A DNA stretch of 64,000 nt from Arthrobacter sp. Bi26 (GCF_918697925.1 NZ_CAKKMF010000006.1:26240-90239), one strand, 5' to 3'. Shown: positions 8,837-17,959, counted from the first letter of the stretch. A program made the numbers and translations. Notes: generated from the sequence alone by a model not told the origin.

Positions 8837-10224
8837 GCGGCGCACGGCAGCTGCACCTGAACGCGTTCCTCATGAGCACCGGGCACCACGAAGCCTCGTG
8901 GCGGCTGCCGGAAAGCGACAGCTTCGCCGGGACCGACGTCGCCCACTTCCAGCGGCTTGCCCGGACCGCGGAACGCGGAACGTTCGACTCGATCTTCTTC
9001 GCGGACTCGCCAGTACTGCACGGCGACGTCGGACAGCGCCCCTACGGCAGCCTCGAGCCGACCGTGCTGCTTGCGGCCATCGCCGCCGTCACCGAACGCA
9101 TCGGGCTCATAGCGACGGCTTCCACCACCTACAACGACCCCTATAACCTGGCCCGGCGGTTTGCCTCCGTGGATCACATCAGCGGCGGCCGGACCGGGTG
9201 GAACGTCGTCACCACCGCCGGGGACGCGGCGGCAAGGAACTTCTCGCTGCAGGACCAGCCGGCCCACGCGCTGCGGTACGAGCGGGCCGCGGAATTCCTG
9301 GACGTTGCCCGCAAGCTCTGGGACAGCTGGGAGGACGGCGCCGCCGTCGGGGACAAGGACGCCGGGATTTGGGGGGACAACACCCGCGTCCATCCGGTCA
9401 ACCACGCCGGCACGTATTTCAGCGTCCTGGGCCCCCTGGATGTGCCGCGCTCCGTCCAGGGCCACCCGGTGATTGTCCAGGCGGGCTCCTCGGAAGACGG
9501 CAAGGACTTCGCCGCCCGCTACGCCGAAGCGGTTTTCACCGCCCAGCAGACGCTGCCAGAGGCACAGCGCTTCTATGCGGACCTGAAGCAGCGAACGGCC
9601 GCAGCCGGCCGGGACCCGGAGACGATCAAGATTCTTCCGGGCATTGTTCCGGTCATCGGGTCCACGGAGGCCGAAGCCCGGCGCCTGGAACAGCAACTCG
9701 ACGAGCTCATCCACCCCGACCACGCTAGACGGCAACTCGCCGGGGTCCTGAAGGTCTCGCCGGAGTCGCTGGCCCTGGACGCCGAACTGCCGGAGGACCT
9801 GCCCTCCGAGGACGAGATTGAGGGCGCCAAGAGCAGATACACGCTGATTGTGGACCTCGCCCGGCGGGAACGCCTGACCGTGCGCCAACTCATCGGCCGT
9901 CTCGGCGGCGGCCGCGGACACCGCACCTTCTCCGGGACCCCCGAGCAGGTGGCCGACGCCATCCAGGAATGGTTCCTGGCCGGGGCGGCGGACGGCTTCA
10001 ACATCATGCCGCCCGTGCTCCCGTCCGGCCTCGACGCCTTCGTGGACCACGTCATCCCGATCCTGCGGGACCGCGGACTCTTCCGGCGTGAATACACCGG
10101 ACGGACCCTCCGCGAGCACTACGGGCTGCCCCGGCCGGCCAACACTTTCGCTGCCGCCGGACGGTCCAGCCATGTGGACAACGTCGGTGCGCAGAGAGGC
10201 GGACTGCTGGTCTCGGAACGATGA
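8833..10224 (+). CDS. LLM-class flavin-dependent monooxygenase (NtaA/SnaA/DszA type)
   Basis: At 463 residues this has the length of the NtaA/SnaA/DszA subgroup of bacterial luciferase-like monooxygenases, longer than SsuD. Diagnostic stretches are LNAFLMSTGHHEASWRLP at the N-terminus, the flavin-site segment SGGRTGWNVVTT near residue 117, and FSGTPEQVADAIQEWF near the C-terminus. These enzymes use reduced FMN and oxygen to cleave C-S or C-N bonds. GTG 8833 overlaps the dioxygenase stop. No flavin reductase gene is next to it, so reduced FMN must come from elsewhere. Confidence 0.87.
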   Translation: MSGARQLHLNAFLMSTGHHEASWRLPESDSFAGTDVAHFQRLARTAERGTFDSIFFADSPVLHGDVGQRPYGSLEPTVLLAAIAAVTERIGLIATASTTYNDPYNLARRFASVDHISGGRTGWNVVTTAGDAAARNFSLQDQPAHALRYERAAEFLDVARKLWDSWEDGAAVGDKDAGIWGDNTRVHPVNHAGTYFSVLGPLDVPRSVQGHPVIVQAGSSEDGKDFAARYAEAVFTAQQTLPEAQRFYADLKQRTAAAGRDPETIKILPGIVPVIGSTEAEARRLEQQLDELIHPDHARRQLAGVLKVSPESLALDAELPEDLPSEDEIEGAKSRYTLIVDLARRERLTVRQLIGRLGGGRGHRTFSGTPEQVADAIQEWFLAGAADGFNIMPPVLPSGLDAFVDHVIPILRDRGLFRREYTGRTLREHYGLPRPANTFAAAGRSSHVDNVGAQRGGLLVSER

Positions 10225-10263
10225 CCTGAGTGGGTCCAGGGTTCGGCTCACGACCCGATGGAA

Positions 10264-10291
10264 GCCCCGGGCAGCAACAGCTGTCCGGGGC
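10264..10291 (+). terminator. Hairpin after the sulfur operon
   Basis: GCCCCGGGCAGC (10264-10275) and GCTGTCCGGGGC (10280-10291) form a 12-bp stem with one wobble pair and a 4-base loop, 40 bases after the monooxygenase stop. There is no T-run, but position and stability suit transcription termination. Confidence 0.55.
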
Positions 10292-10479
10292 CTCCTCACT
10301 TCAGGGGCGTGACTGTCAGCGGAAAGTGGTGTGCAAATCACTGCTCTGTTTGGCGTTGCCACGTCCCGTTAAGGGACCCTAAACGGCAGTGCGGTAGCTC
10401 TTCGCGGGCTGAAAATAATCGGTCACGTCCGCCTCTTCCTCTTGGGGAACTGCTTCGCGTACTCCTCGGCCGTGCCGAA

Positions 10480-10683
10480 ATCGGCTTCCGCCGCAGTCCC
10501 TGCAACGGCCCCGGCCCTTGGCCTTGGCCTTGGCAACCTTCATCCCTTCCCGGGTGCGGGCTCGGAAGAGGCCCCTTCGAACTCTGCGACCAGCGCCTGG
10601 ACGTTGAAGAGCAGGGTATCCCCGATTCCATGGTTCTCGGACCGGTTGAGCGGGAACCGGCAGCCCAGGGACCTGAACGGATC
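10480..10683 (-). pseudogene. Serine recombinase (resolvase) C-terminal remnant
   Basis: The minus strand reads FRSLG, then LLFNVQALVAEFE (10614-10576), then after a frame change RARTREGMKVAKAKAKGR starting at 10564. This order matches the conserved core end of Tn3-type resolvases/invertases in actinobacteria. The catalytic N-terminus and the C-terminal DNA-binding domain are not readable in one frame. It is a footprint of a lost mobile element, lying between the sulfur operon and the VOC gene. Confidence 0.65.
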
Positions 10684-10708
10684 GCCCCGACGCGCTAGCA
10701 TGTGACTC

Positions 10709-11164
10709 ATGCCCATCAAACTCGAGAACGTAGGCATAGCCGTCCGAGACCTCGAAGCAACGATCGACTTCTTCACCGACCTCGGTCTGACCGTCGTCGG
10801 CCGTGACACCGTCAGTGGCGAGTGGACCGACACCGCCGTCGGCCTCGACGGCAACCACGCCAACATCGCCATGCTCCAGACGCCAGACGGCCACGGTCGC
10901 CTTGAGCTCTTCGAGTACATACACCCCGACGCAATCGAGACGAAGCCAACCCGTCCCAACGAGATCGGCATGCACCGTGTCGCCTTCTCTGTCGACAACA
11001 TCGACGAGGCCCTCGAGATCGCCGCGAGGCACGGCTGCCACCCGCTGCGCGGCGTGGCGACCTACGGGGACGTCTACAAGCTCACCTATGTCCGCGGACC
11101 AAGCGGCATCATCGTGATGTTCGCCGAGGAGCTGAAGAAGACCCACGTAGCGTCGACGAGATGA
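10709..11164 (+). CDS. VOC-family protein (glyoxalase/bleomycin-resistance fold)
   Basis: The 151-residue protein begins LENVGIAVRDLEATIDFFTD, the typical first beta-alpha-beta unit of vicinal-oxygen-chelate proteins. The second unit begins at about residue 88 with IGMHRVAFSVDNIDEAL and ends in a family-like ...GPSGIIVMFAEEL. Candidate metal ligands are His and Glu at the domain edges. Such proteins act as lyases, dioxygenases or drug binders; nothing in the context fixes the substrate. The gene stands alone just downstream of the resolvase remnant. Confidence 0.75.
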   Translation: MPIKLENVGIAVRDLEATIDFFTDLGLTVVGRDTVSGEWTDTAVGLDGNHANIAMLQTPDGHGRLELFEYIHPDAIETKPTRPNEIGMHRVAFSVDNIDEALEIAARHGCHPLRGVATYGDVYKLTYVRGPSGIIVMFAEELKKTHVASTR

Positions 11165-11178
11165 ACGGTTAAAAGCCC

Positions 11179-11391
11179 ATGTCGGAGTCGAACGGCCGAG
11201 CGAAGAGAAGCCGGGGCGCGGCATTCCTGCCGATCGGGATCGTTTTCCTGGCCGTTGCGATCGCAATGATATTTCTAGGAACCACGGCCTGGATTGCGTT
11301 CTTCACTATGGGTATCACGTTCCTCATCCTCGGGATGCAGAAGCCCGCAGGCAAAGATGTGCGTCCCCCCGGCGAGGCTTCGCAGGGCTGA
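11179..11391 (+). CDS. Small two-segment membrane protein
   Basis: A 70-residue product with a basic N-terminus (NGRAKRSRG) and two adjacent hydrophobic segments, about residues 14-34 and 37-52, then a polar tail. The start lies 15 bases after the VOC gene, so co-transcription is likely. No family was recognised. Confidence 0.5.
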   Translation: MSESNGRAKRSRGAAFLPIGIVFLAVAIAMIFLGTTAWIAFFTMGITFLILGMQKPAGKDVRPPGEASQG

Positions 11392-11546
11392 CCTCGACCG
11401 GCATCATCCCCGCCGAATGCTTTTGTGCCGCTTCTGGAGAAAAGGGACATGCTTCCCACTTTGACACTCTCACGCCCGAAACCGTTGACGCAGCCTGAGG
11501 AACCAAGCGCTGCTAATTCACTGCCAGCTCTGCGGTTTTCATAACC

Positions 11547-12458
11547 TCAGGGGCGTGATGCGCCCGGCTTGATGCTGGCCAGCAGGATGGCTGCCGCGTT
11601 GGTGGCGACAATGATGCCGATACCCAGCAATTCATGAACGGCGAGGATCTGCCCCAGCACGATCATCCCCGAGAGGGCCGCAAGAAGGGGATTGATGCTC
11701 ATATATACGCCGAAGAATGCCGGACGCACGTGGCGGAGCGCCACCAGGTCCGCGGCGTACGGGATGACAGAGCAAAGCACTCCGGCGATCACCGAATACA
11801 ACAGCGCCGGACCCGTCAGAGACCCCGCCGAGATCAGATAACCGACCACCGGCAGGTAGAACACCATGGAGACCAGGGTTGCGGCTGCCGGGCCCTGCAG
11901 CCCAGGCAGCCGCTGACCCACGACTCCATTCAGAATGATGTAGGCCGCCCAGCAGGCGGCCCCGGCCGCGGCGATTCCAATGCCAAGGAAGTCGCTCGAA
12001 GGTCCCGGCATCACCAGGACGTAGACGCCGGCACCGGCGCACAGCGCACACAGCAGGTCGAGTTTGGACCTGGACCGCATGAGGGCGATTGCAAGCGGGC
12101 CAAGAAATTCCAAGGTGACGGCCAACCCCAGCCCGATGCGCTGGATGGCGACATAGAGGCAAATGTTCATGAGGGCGATCGTTCCGCCCAGCAGGAGCGC
12201 CGGCCACCACTGTTTCCACGTGAACCGATGGAGGGGCGGCCGGGCGGCCGACAGGAGGACGGTCGCGGCCACGAGTTGCCGGACGGCGACCACACCGGCG
12301 GGTCCGAGCACCGGAAACGCGTGGGCTCCAATGCCCGCCCCGATTTGATTGCTGACCCCGCTGCCCGTCATGGTCAGCAGGCCACCGAATATCCGGGGCT
12401 GGGTTTGAGCTGACGGACGGCGGTCTTGGCCCGAGCCGTCCTCTGTGTATGCCTCCAT
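11547..12458 (-). CDS. EamA-family (DMT) exporter
   Basis: The 303-residue protein has about ten hydrophobic segments in two similar halves, the layout of EamA/RhtA drug-metabolite transporters. RhtA-like features include the early segment GAGIGAHAFPVLGPAGVVAVRQ and LGPLAIAL near residue 135. Relatives export amino acids such as homoserine and threonine or other metabolites. A LysR regulator is divergently encoded 69 bases away and probably controls it. Confidence 0.8.
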   Translation of the reverse strand: MEAYTEDGSGQDRRPSAQTQPRIFGGLLTMTGSGVSNQIGAGIGAHAFPVLGPAGVVAVRQLVAATVLLSAARPPLHRFTWKQWWPALLLGGTIALMNICLYVAIQRIGLGLAVTLEFLGPLAIALMRSRSKLDLLCALCAGAGVYVLVMPGPSSDFLGIGIAAAGAACWAAYIILNGVVGQRLPGLQGPAAATLVSMVFYLPVVGYLISAGSLTGPALLYSVIAGVLCSVIPYAADLVALRHVRPAFFGVYMSINPLLAALSGMIVLGQILAVHELLGIGIIVATNAAAILLASIKPGASRP

Positions 12459-12527
12459 AACCCAAAGTGTGGGGCGAAATCTTCAAACCAATAAATGCTT
12501 GCGGTGACCGTTCTATACGATGACCGT

Positions 12528-13412
12528 ATGAATCTTGAGCTGCGCCATCTTAGGGCACTCGTGGCTGTCGACGACGCCCGGACCTTCACCGACGCGGCCA
12601 TCAGTTTGGGAACGTCCCAGGCAAGCGTCTCCCGGTCGGTCGCGACCCTGGAACGCACCCTTGGAGTCCGTGTTTTCCAGCGAACGACGCGCAGCGTGAC
12701 CCCGACCGCCGCCGGGCAGCGGATCATAGAACACGCACGGCGGGTCCTGGACGAAGCCCGGCTGCTGGAAGAGGCCGCGAGGGATCACGCGGGCGAGCTC
12801 AGGGTCGGCTACGCCTGGTCCGCGCTGGGCAGCCGGACCATAACCGTGCAGCGCCGCTGGGAAGAGGCGAACCCGGGAGTGCAACTTATCTGGGTCCAGT
12901 CGAACTCGGCGACGGCCGGCCTGGCCGGCGGATCCGTGGATCTGGCCGTTGTCCGCCGCGGGCTCAATGACCCGCGCTTCACTGAGACGCTGATCGGAAC
13001 AGAGTTACGCTATGCCGCGGTGGCCACGACTGATCCGCTGGCCCGCAAACGGTTCCTCCGCATGGCGGACTTTGCCGGGCGGACAGTCGCCGTCGATAGC
13101 CGGACCGGAACCACGGTCGAGGATCTTTGGGAACCGGAGGCCCGGCCTTCATCCCTGCGCCCCATCCAGGGAGTAGACGATTGGCTGACACTGATTTCGA
13201 CGGGTAAGGCCATGGGCATGTCCTCGGAAGCGACCGCCACGCAGTACCAACGTCCCGGGGTTGCGTACAAACCGGTCCGTGACGCCCCTCCCATACCGGT
13301 CTTCCTTGCATCTTGGAAGGATGACCCGTCAGTTCTCCTTGCCGCCTTCACGAGCCTGGTCCGACAGGTGTTTACGGAAAACCGTGGGACCGGGTCCGGC
13401 GGGAACGATTAG
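12528..13412 (+). CDS. LysR-family transcriptional regulator
   Basis: Start is placed at ATG 12528 because the family N-terminus, MNLELRHLRALVAVDDARTF, begins there; an upstream in-frame start would add eleven atypical residues. The 294-residue product has an N-terminal winged helix (TDAAISLGTSQASVSRSVATLER) and a C-terminal substrate-binding domain from about residue 85. It is divergent from the EamA exporter, the usual LysR arrangement, so that gene is the likely target. The inducer is unknown. Confidence 0.88.
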   Translation: MNLELRHLRALVAVDDARTFTDAAISLGTSQASVSRSVATLERTLGVRVFQRTTRSVTPTAAGQRIIEHARRVLDEARLLEEAARDHAGELRVGYAWSALGSRTITVQRRWEEANPGVQLIWVQSNSATAGLAGGSVDLAVVRRGLNDPRFTETLIGTELRYAAVATTDPLARKRFLRMADFAGRTVAVDSRTGTTVEDLWEPEARPSSLRPIQGVDDWLTLISTGKAMGMSSEATATQYQRPGVAYKPVRDAPPIPVFLASWKDDPSVLLAAFTSLVRQVFTENRGTGSGGND

Positions 13413-13546
13413 GCAAAATCGCGGAATTTGGCACAGCGGGAACGACGAGCTTGTGGCCTGTCCCTCGTTCACATGAGGCAGGGAAGCGTGGAATGGTGTA
13501 CGTTGGCTTCCCGTCAGAACTAAACATAGGAATGAGAGTCACCCCC

Positions 13547-13849
13547 GTGGCAACCGATTACGACGAAGTCCGATCCGACGTCAAGGAATCGCAGGATAGT
13601 TCCCTGCAGGCGCTGCAATCCGCCAACGCCCCGGATGCCCGCAGTGTTGTCCGCGAGATGGATGAGACTGACGCATTTGACGATGCGATCAGCCCCGGCG
13701 GGGAATTCGTCGCCGAGGAACTCGTCGTGCAGGTCATCCCGCAGGCGCAGGACGAATTCACCTGCTACTCCTGTTTCCTGGTCCGGCACCGGTCCCAAGT
13801 GGCACGCGAAAAGAACGGCCACACTTACTGCATCGACTGTGAAGGCTAG
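13547..13849 (+). CDS. DUF4193 family protein
   Basis: Family members start MATDYD..., so GTG 13547 (VATDYDEVRSDV) is chosen over upstream in-frame starts. The 100-residue acidic protein ends in the conserved block DEFTCYSCFLVRHRSQVA followed by CIDCEG. The two CxxC pairs are a likely zinc-binding knuckle. The family is widespread in actinobacteria and its function is not known to me. Confidence 0.85.
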   Translation: MATDYDEVRSDVKESQDSSLQALQSANAPDARSVVREMDETDAFDDAISPGGEFVAEELVVQVIPQAQDEFTCYSCFLVRHRSQVAREKNGHTYCIDCEG

Positions 13850-13857
13850 GACAATGG

Positions 13858-13888
13858 CCCCGCGTGTGTGCGGCGCGGGGGCGGTTTT
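13858..13888 (+). terminator. Terminator after the DUF4193 gene
   Basis: CCCCGCG (13858-13864) pairs with CGCGGGG (13874-13880) across a 9-base loop, and TTTT follows at 13885-13888. It lies directly after the DUF4193 stop. Confidence 0.5.
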
Positions 13889-13943
13889 CCGCACCGCTCC
13901 GGGTCAGCGGACCAGCATCGTCCACGGCAGGTCCAACTAGTCC

Positions 13944-14696
13944 ATGCTCCGCCTGAAACGCCTGGCAGTGCTCGGCCTGTTCGCGTTTTGCGTCATCACC
14001 GCGTTCTTGTTTTGGGCACTCCGCTACACCGGCGCGGAGACCCGCGCCGCCCTGCCACCACCGCCCCGGGCGGAGGCGAAACTCGAAACGCTGTCCACCG
14101 GAATCACCTCCGCCGTGAACATAACCCGGAGCACGGACGCCCAATGGCTCATCGATGCCGCCGCGCAGACGGACATCCCAGCCCGTGCGCTCCAGGCCTA
14201 CGTGGCCGCTGCCGGCGCGGCCAACGAGTCGGCTCCGGCGTGCGGCATCGGCTGGAATACGGTGGCAGGGGTCGGCTTCGTCGAATCCGGCCACGGAACC
14301 TACGGCGGCGGGAGCCTGACCAGCGCCGGCCAGGCGAGCGGGCCAATTGTCGGTCCGAGCCTCAATGGCGACGGTTTTGCCGCGATCCCTGATACGGACG
14401 CCGGCGCCCTGGACGGCGACGCCCAGTGGGACCACGCAGTCGGACCCATGCAGTTCATTCCCTCCACCTGGCAACTGGCAGGGCGGGACGGGAACGGTGA
14501 CGGAAAAGCCGACCCGCTCAACATCGACGACGCCGCCCTAAGTGCCGCCTCGTACCTGTGCGCCCGAGGCGGTGACCTCACGACCGCCGGGGGCTGGGCG
14601 GATGCCATCTACTCCTACAACCAGTCGGATACGTACGTGGCCAACGTACGCGACCGGGCCACTGCCTACGCCGCGCGGGCGGGCACTACCGGATAA
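13944..14696 (+). CDS. Membrane-anchored lytic transglycosylase (MltB/SLT2-like)
   Basis: The 250-residue protein has one N-terminal membrane segment (about residues 8-27) acting as an uncleaved signal or anchor. The outer domain contains VGFVESGHG (Glu at about residue 114, the likely catalytic acid), then VGPMQFIPSTWQ and NIDDAALSAASYLCARG, hallmarks of MltB-type lytic transglycosylases. These enzymes cleave peptidoglycan glycan strands. The AxYSYNQSDTYV motif near the end also fits. It stands alone between two probable terminators. Confidence 0.85.
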   Translation: MLRLKRLAVLGLFAFCVITAFLFWALRYTGAETRAALPPPPRAEAKLETLSTGITSAVNITRSTDAQWLIDAAAQTDIPARALQAYVAAAGAANESAPACGIGWNTVAGVGFVESGHGTYGGGSLTSAGQASGPIVGPSLNGDGFAAIPDTDAGALDGDAQWDHAVGPMQFIPSTWQLAGRDGNGDGKADPLNIDDAALSAASYLCARGGDLTTAGGWADAIYSYNQSDTYVANVRDRATAYAARAGTTG

Positions 14697-14747
14697 GTCC
14701 GCGGCGTTGACGCGCTGATTAAGGCGCCCGTCCGCCCGCAGGGCAGA

Positions 14748-15335
14748 ATGGGAGCCATGACCTTTACGACGTTTGCCCTCGTCCGCCACGGCCAGACGGA
14801 CTGGAACGCGGAGCGCCGGCTGCAGGGATCCACCGACATTCCGCTGAACGCCGTCGGCCGCGGCCAGGCGCGCAACGCCGTCGCCGCCCTGTCCGGCTAT
14901 GGGTGGGACGCGATCGTGTCCTCGCCGCTGAGCCGTGCCGCGGAAACAGCCGACCTCATTGCCGCCGGGCTGGGGCTCAGCGTGGCCCGGCGCGTGCCGG
15001 AGCTCGCCGAGCGCAGCTTCGGACCCGCGGAGGGCCTGCAGGCCGGCCCGGAACTGGACGCACTGCGCATCCCCGATGGTTTCCGCGGCGCGGAAAGCGA
15101 GGACGAGGCGGCCCGCCGCGGGTTGGCCGCGCTGGAATTGCTGGCCGAGGAGTTCCGCGGCCGCCGCGTCCTGGCCGTCGCCCACGGGACGCTCCTGCGC
15201 GTGAGCCTCAGCCGCGCGATCGGCCGCACCCTGGAAAGCATCGACAATGCCGTGCTGAACCTGGCCCACCACCATGCCGTCGACGGCTGGCAGCTCGAAT
15301 ACTTCAACGGCGAGCGCGTCATGGCTGCCGTTTAG
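14748..15335 (+). CDS. Histidine phosphatase family protein
   Basis: The 195-residue protein has the phosphohistidine signature LVRHGQTDWNAE near its start, a second catalytic Arg in the SSPLSRAAETADLI segment, and the second His in VAHGTLLRV. This is the cofactor-independent phosphoglycerate-mutase-like phosphatase fold. Substrate cannot be told from sequence. Starts at 14748 and 14757 are both in frame; 14748 is kept. Confidence 0.87.
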   Translation: MGAMTFTTFALVRHGQTDWNAERRLQGSTDIPLNAVGRGQARNAVAALSGYGWDAIVSSPLSRAAETADLIAAGLGLSVARRVPELAERSFGPAEGLQAGPELDALRIPDGFRGAESEDEAARRGLAALELLAEEFRGRRVLAVAHGTLLRVSLSRAIGRTLESIDNAVLNLAHHHAVDGWQLEYFNGERVMAAV

Positions 15336-15376
15336 GGCTGCAGCCCACTCGACGGAGTGACGACAGGGGAGCAGGG

Positions 15377-15403
15377 GGCCGGCAGTAGTGTCCCCTGCCG
15401 GCC
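15377..15403. terminator. Bidirectional terminator between convergent genes
   Basis: GGCCGGCAG (15377-15385) and CTGCCGGCC (15395-15403) form a perfect 9-bp stem with a 9-base loop. It lies between the histidine phosphatase (+) and the flavin amino-acid monooxygenase (-), whose stops face it. Confidence 0.6.
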
Positions 15404-15418
15404 GCCCACGCCTGGTGA

Positions 15419-17119
15419 CTAGGGGAGCCGCATCGGTTTGAGTTCGTCGAAACGGTCGCCGGGTCCCGGGTTCTCCGGATGGGTCTTGCCGCCGAGCTGC
15501 GTCATGACGCCCCACACTGCGTTCAGGCCTGTGGTCACTGCGCCGTCGGCCCAGCCGCCGGTCCAGGAGACGCCGTCCCCGGCCAGGTAGATCCCGCGGT
15601 GGGCCGCATCCATTCCGTCCTGCATGAAGTGCGTGTACAGCCGTTCCTGGTAGCGGTAGTGGCCGGGCAGGTTGTCGCTGAACGCTCCCATGAAGTTGGG
15701 GTCATCCTCCCAGGAGACAGTGATGGGGTCGCCGACGATGTGCGAGGCGATGTCCACGGTGGGGTAGATCTGCTTCAGGGAGTGCAGCATGAGCCGGACG
15801 CGTTCGTCGGCGTCCAGCGGCAGCCACTTCAGGGCATCATCGTTCCAGGTGTAGGACAGGCAAATCAGGGCAGGCTGGTCCGGGCCGTTGTCCAGCAGGT
15901 AGGTCCCGCGGGTGAGCCGGTCCGTGAGCGTGGTGCTCATGACCTGACGGCCGGTCTGCGGGTCGAGGTCCTTCCAGAACGGCCGGTCGACGACGACGAA
16001 CGTCTTGGAGGACTGCATGTAGTGGCTGCGCTCGATCGCGGTCCAGAGCTTGTGGCTGAAGAGCGATTCGCCGACGTCGATCCGTGCCGAGAGCAGCCAG
16101 CTCTGGCACGTCGCAATGACGGCCGCGTACTGGCGCGTCTGTCCCCATTTGTCGGTGACGGCGATGGGTCCCTGGCTGGCTGCCGTTCCGTCCTCACTGC
16201 CGGGAACCCGCCGGATGGCGGCGACGCCGGGCCGCGGGTGCCCGCCGTGCAAGGAAGCAAGGCTGGTACCCTCCGGCCAGTACGCCAGGCCCGACGGGGC
16301 ATGGTTCCAGAGCCGTTCGGGCAGGAGCTGGGCGCCGCCGATGATCCGGTGCTGGTCGGCGTCGGCGTCCACGTAGACGACCCGGAGGATCTCCAGGATG
16401 CTGTCCGGGAAATTGGTGTCCCAGCCGCCCGTGCCGAACCCCACCTGGCCGAAGGCCTCCCGGTATTCAAACGGCAAGGAGGAGAACGCCTTCGACGTGG
16501 CCAGATAGCCCGAGAAGGAGATGTCATCGAAGCGCGGAACAAGGTCGTTCCAGAGCTTCTTGATGGTGGCCAGGTCGCGGGTGCGGATGGCTTCCTGCAT
16601 GGCGCTGAAGTGGGCGCGTTCCTCCAGACAGTCGTTCCAGGCATTGGAGACTTCCCCGAAGAAGCCGGGAAGGTCGGCGGCTGTCTCGGCGTAGTGGGCC
16701 TGGCCTCCGAGCTCGATCACCGTGCTGCCCGCTGCGGGGGTCAGCGGGTTGGGGAACGGCTGGGTTTCGATGCCCACGAGGTCCGCGTAGTGGAAGAACG
16801 AGGCACCGGACTTCGGGAAACGCATCCCGCCGAGGTCAGCGACGGGGCCGGACTGGCCCGGCTGGGTTCCGCCGCGAAGCCGTCCGCCGATCCGGGAGGA
16901 CTCGTACACAACGGGCTTGAGCCCCATTTTCATGAGTTCGTAGGCTGCGACGAGCCCGGACATCCCGGCGCCCACCACGGCCACTTCCGTGCCGTGCATG
17001 TCGGCGGGGACGCTGCCGATTCCCGCGGTGTGGGTGATGTAGTCGTCATAGGGGAACGGGAAGTCGGGGATGAGCATGCTCAGGTTTGCAGTCGGCGTGC
17101 TGGTGGCTGCGATGGTCAC
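15419..17119 (-). CDS. Flavin amino-acid 2-monooxygenase, lysine 2-monooxygenase (DavB)-like
   Basis: At 566 residues this matches the flavoprotein 2-monooxygenases (lysine, tryptophan or phenylalanine) in length. It has the FAD dinucleotide motif GAGMSG (50-55), YESSRIGGRLRGG (72-84) and a C-terminal FAD segment around GIYLAGDGVSWTGGW. From memory it resembles Pseudomonas DavB especially closely in the stretches MKMGLKPVVYES, PFPNPLTPAAGSTVI, FGQVGFGTGGWD and MQSSKTFVVVDRPFWKD. DavB oxidatively decarboxylates L-lysine to 5-aminovaleramide. The gene follows a nitrilase-type amidase by 9 bases, the partner expected for the amide product. Tryptophan or phenylalanine as substrate remains possible. 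Confidence 0.82.
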   Translation of the reverse strand: MTIAATSTPTANLSMLIPDFPFPYDDYITHTAGIGSVPADMHGTEVAVVGAGMSGLVAAYELMKMGLKPVVYESSRIGGRLRGGTQPGQSGPVADLGGMRFPKSGASFFHYADLVGIETQPFPNPLTPAAGSTVIELGGQAHYAETAADLPGFFGEVSNAWNDCLEERAHFSAMQEAIRTRDLATIKKLWNDLVPRFDDISFSGYLATSKAFSSLPFEYREAFGQVGFGTGGWDTNFPDSILEILRVVYVDADADQHRIIGGAQLLPERLWNHAPSGLAYWPEGTSLASLHGGHPRPGVAAIRRVPGSEDGTAASQGPIAVTDKWGQTRQYAAVIATCQSWLLSARIDVGESLFSHKLWTAIERSHYMQSSKTFVVVDRPFWKDLDPQTGRQVMSTTLTDRLTRGTYLLDNGPDQPALICLSYTWNDDALKWLPLDADERVRLMLHSLKQIYPTVDIASHIVGDPITVSWEDDPNFMGAFSDNLPGHYRYQERLYTHFMQDGMDAAHRGIYLAGDGVSWTGGWADGAVTTGLNAVWGVMTQLGGKTHPENPGPGDRFDELKPMRLP

Positions 17120-17128
17120 GGAGGTCCT

Positions 17129-17959
17129 TTACTGGGGGTGGGCGCTGGCTGCGCTGTGCTTGAACGGGGAACTGTGAACGAAGGTGGAAAGGTAGCCGGT
17201 GTCCCGCCGGGCCTGGCGCACGGTGGCAACCGCAATGTCCGCGACGATGAGTGCCGCGTCGTCGCCGGCCGCCGCGAGGCGGCGGCCGTACGGATCAGCG
17301 ACCGTACTCAGGCCGGCGAAGTCCGGGCCGGCGTGGTTGGCGTACGCGATGAACAGTTGGCTTTCCAACGCGCGGGTGGGCACCACCATCGCCGGGACCA
17401 GCCGGGTGTCGAAGGGGTGCGCGTCGGTCTGGCCGCCCGCGCGCAGCGGGACCGCCGTCGGAACGCAGAGCAGTTCCGCGCCCGCGAGGGCCGCGGCGCG
17501 GACAAATTCGGGAAACTCGATGTCGAAGCAGATCCCGAGGGCAACGTTGACTCCGTTGAAGGGGACGACGGCGGGTGCCTCCTCCCCGGCGTCGAAGGCG
17601 CCCTTCTCCGCGGCCCCGAAGAGGTGCTGCTTGCGGTAGCGGGTCAGTTCGCCGCCATCGCGGTCGAAGAAGGACGCCGAAATGTAGTGCCGGTCCCGGT
17701 CGTGTTCGACAGTGGAGCCCACGATCGCCAGGCCCGCGGATACAGCAATGTCCGCGAGCTGCCTCCGCTGGGCTGCGCCGTCGGTGGTGTGGACCAGGCT
17801 GGGCGCATAGCCGCTGACGTACAGTTCGGGCGTCACCAGCAGATCCGCGCCCTGCGCCCGGGCTTCCTGCGCGCGGGAGGCAAGCCGGTCCAGGTTCTGT
17901 TGCGGGGAGTTGACCAGCCCGGTGCCCTGCACGACGGCCACCCTGATTCGGCCGGTCAC
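17129..17959 (-). CDS. Nitrilase-superfamily amidase (DavA-like)
   Basis: The 276-residue protein carries the complete Glu-Lys-Cys triad of carbon-nitrogen hydrolases: E45 in TPELYVSGY, K110 in YRKQHLFG, and C144 in GICFDIEFPEF. Length and motif spacing match small aliphatic amidases such as 5-aminovaleramidase. It would hydrolyse the amide made by the adjacent monooxygenase to the acid plus ammonia. It starts by a GTGA overlap with the M20 gene upstream in the operon. If the first step uses tryptophan, the product would be indole-3-acetate instead. Confidence 0.82.
   Translation of the reverse strand: MTGRIRVAVVQGTGLVNSPQQNLDRLASRAQEARAQGADLLVTPELYVSGYAPSLVHTTDGAAQRRQLADIAVSAGLAIVGSTVEHDRDRHYISASFFDRDGGELTRYRKQHLFGAAEKGAFDAGEEAPAVVPFNGVNVALGICFDIEFPEFVRAAALAGAELLCVPTAVPLRAGGQTDAHPFDTRLVPAMVVPTRALESQLFIAYANHAGPDFAGLSTVADPYGRRLAAAGDDAALIVADIAVATVRQARRDTGYLSTFVHSSPFKHSAASAHPQ

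Noticed and set aside
6422..8845. An 807-codon open frame on the minus strand
   Set aside because: It is antisense to the ABC ATPase, permease and dioxygenase genes and shows no motif.
8785..10362. A 525-codon minus-strand frame
   Set aside because: Antisense to the flavin monooxygenase; low-complexity Gly/Arg/Val composition.
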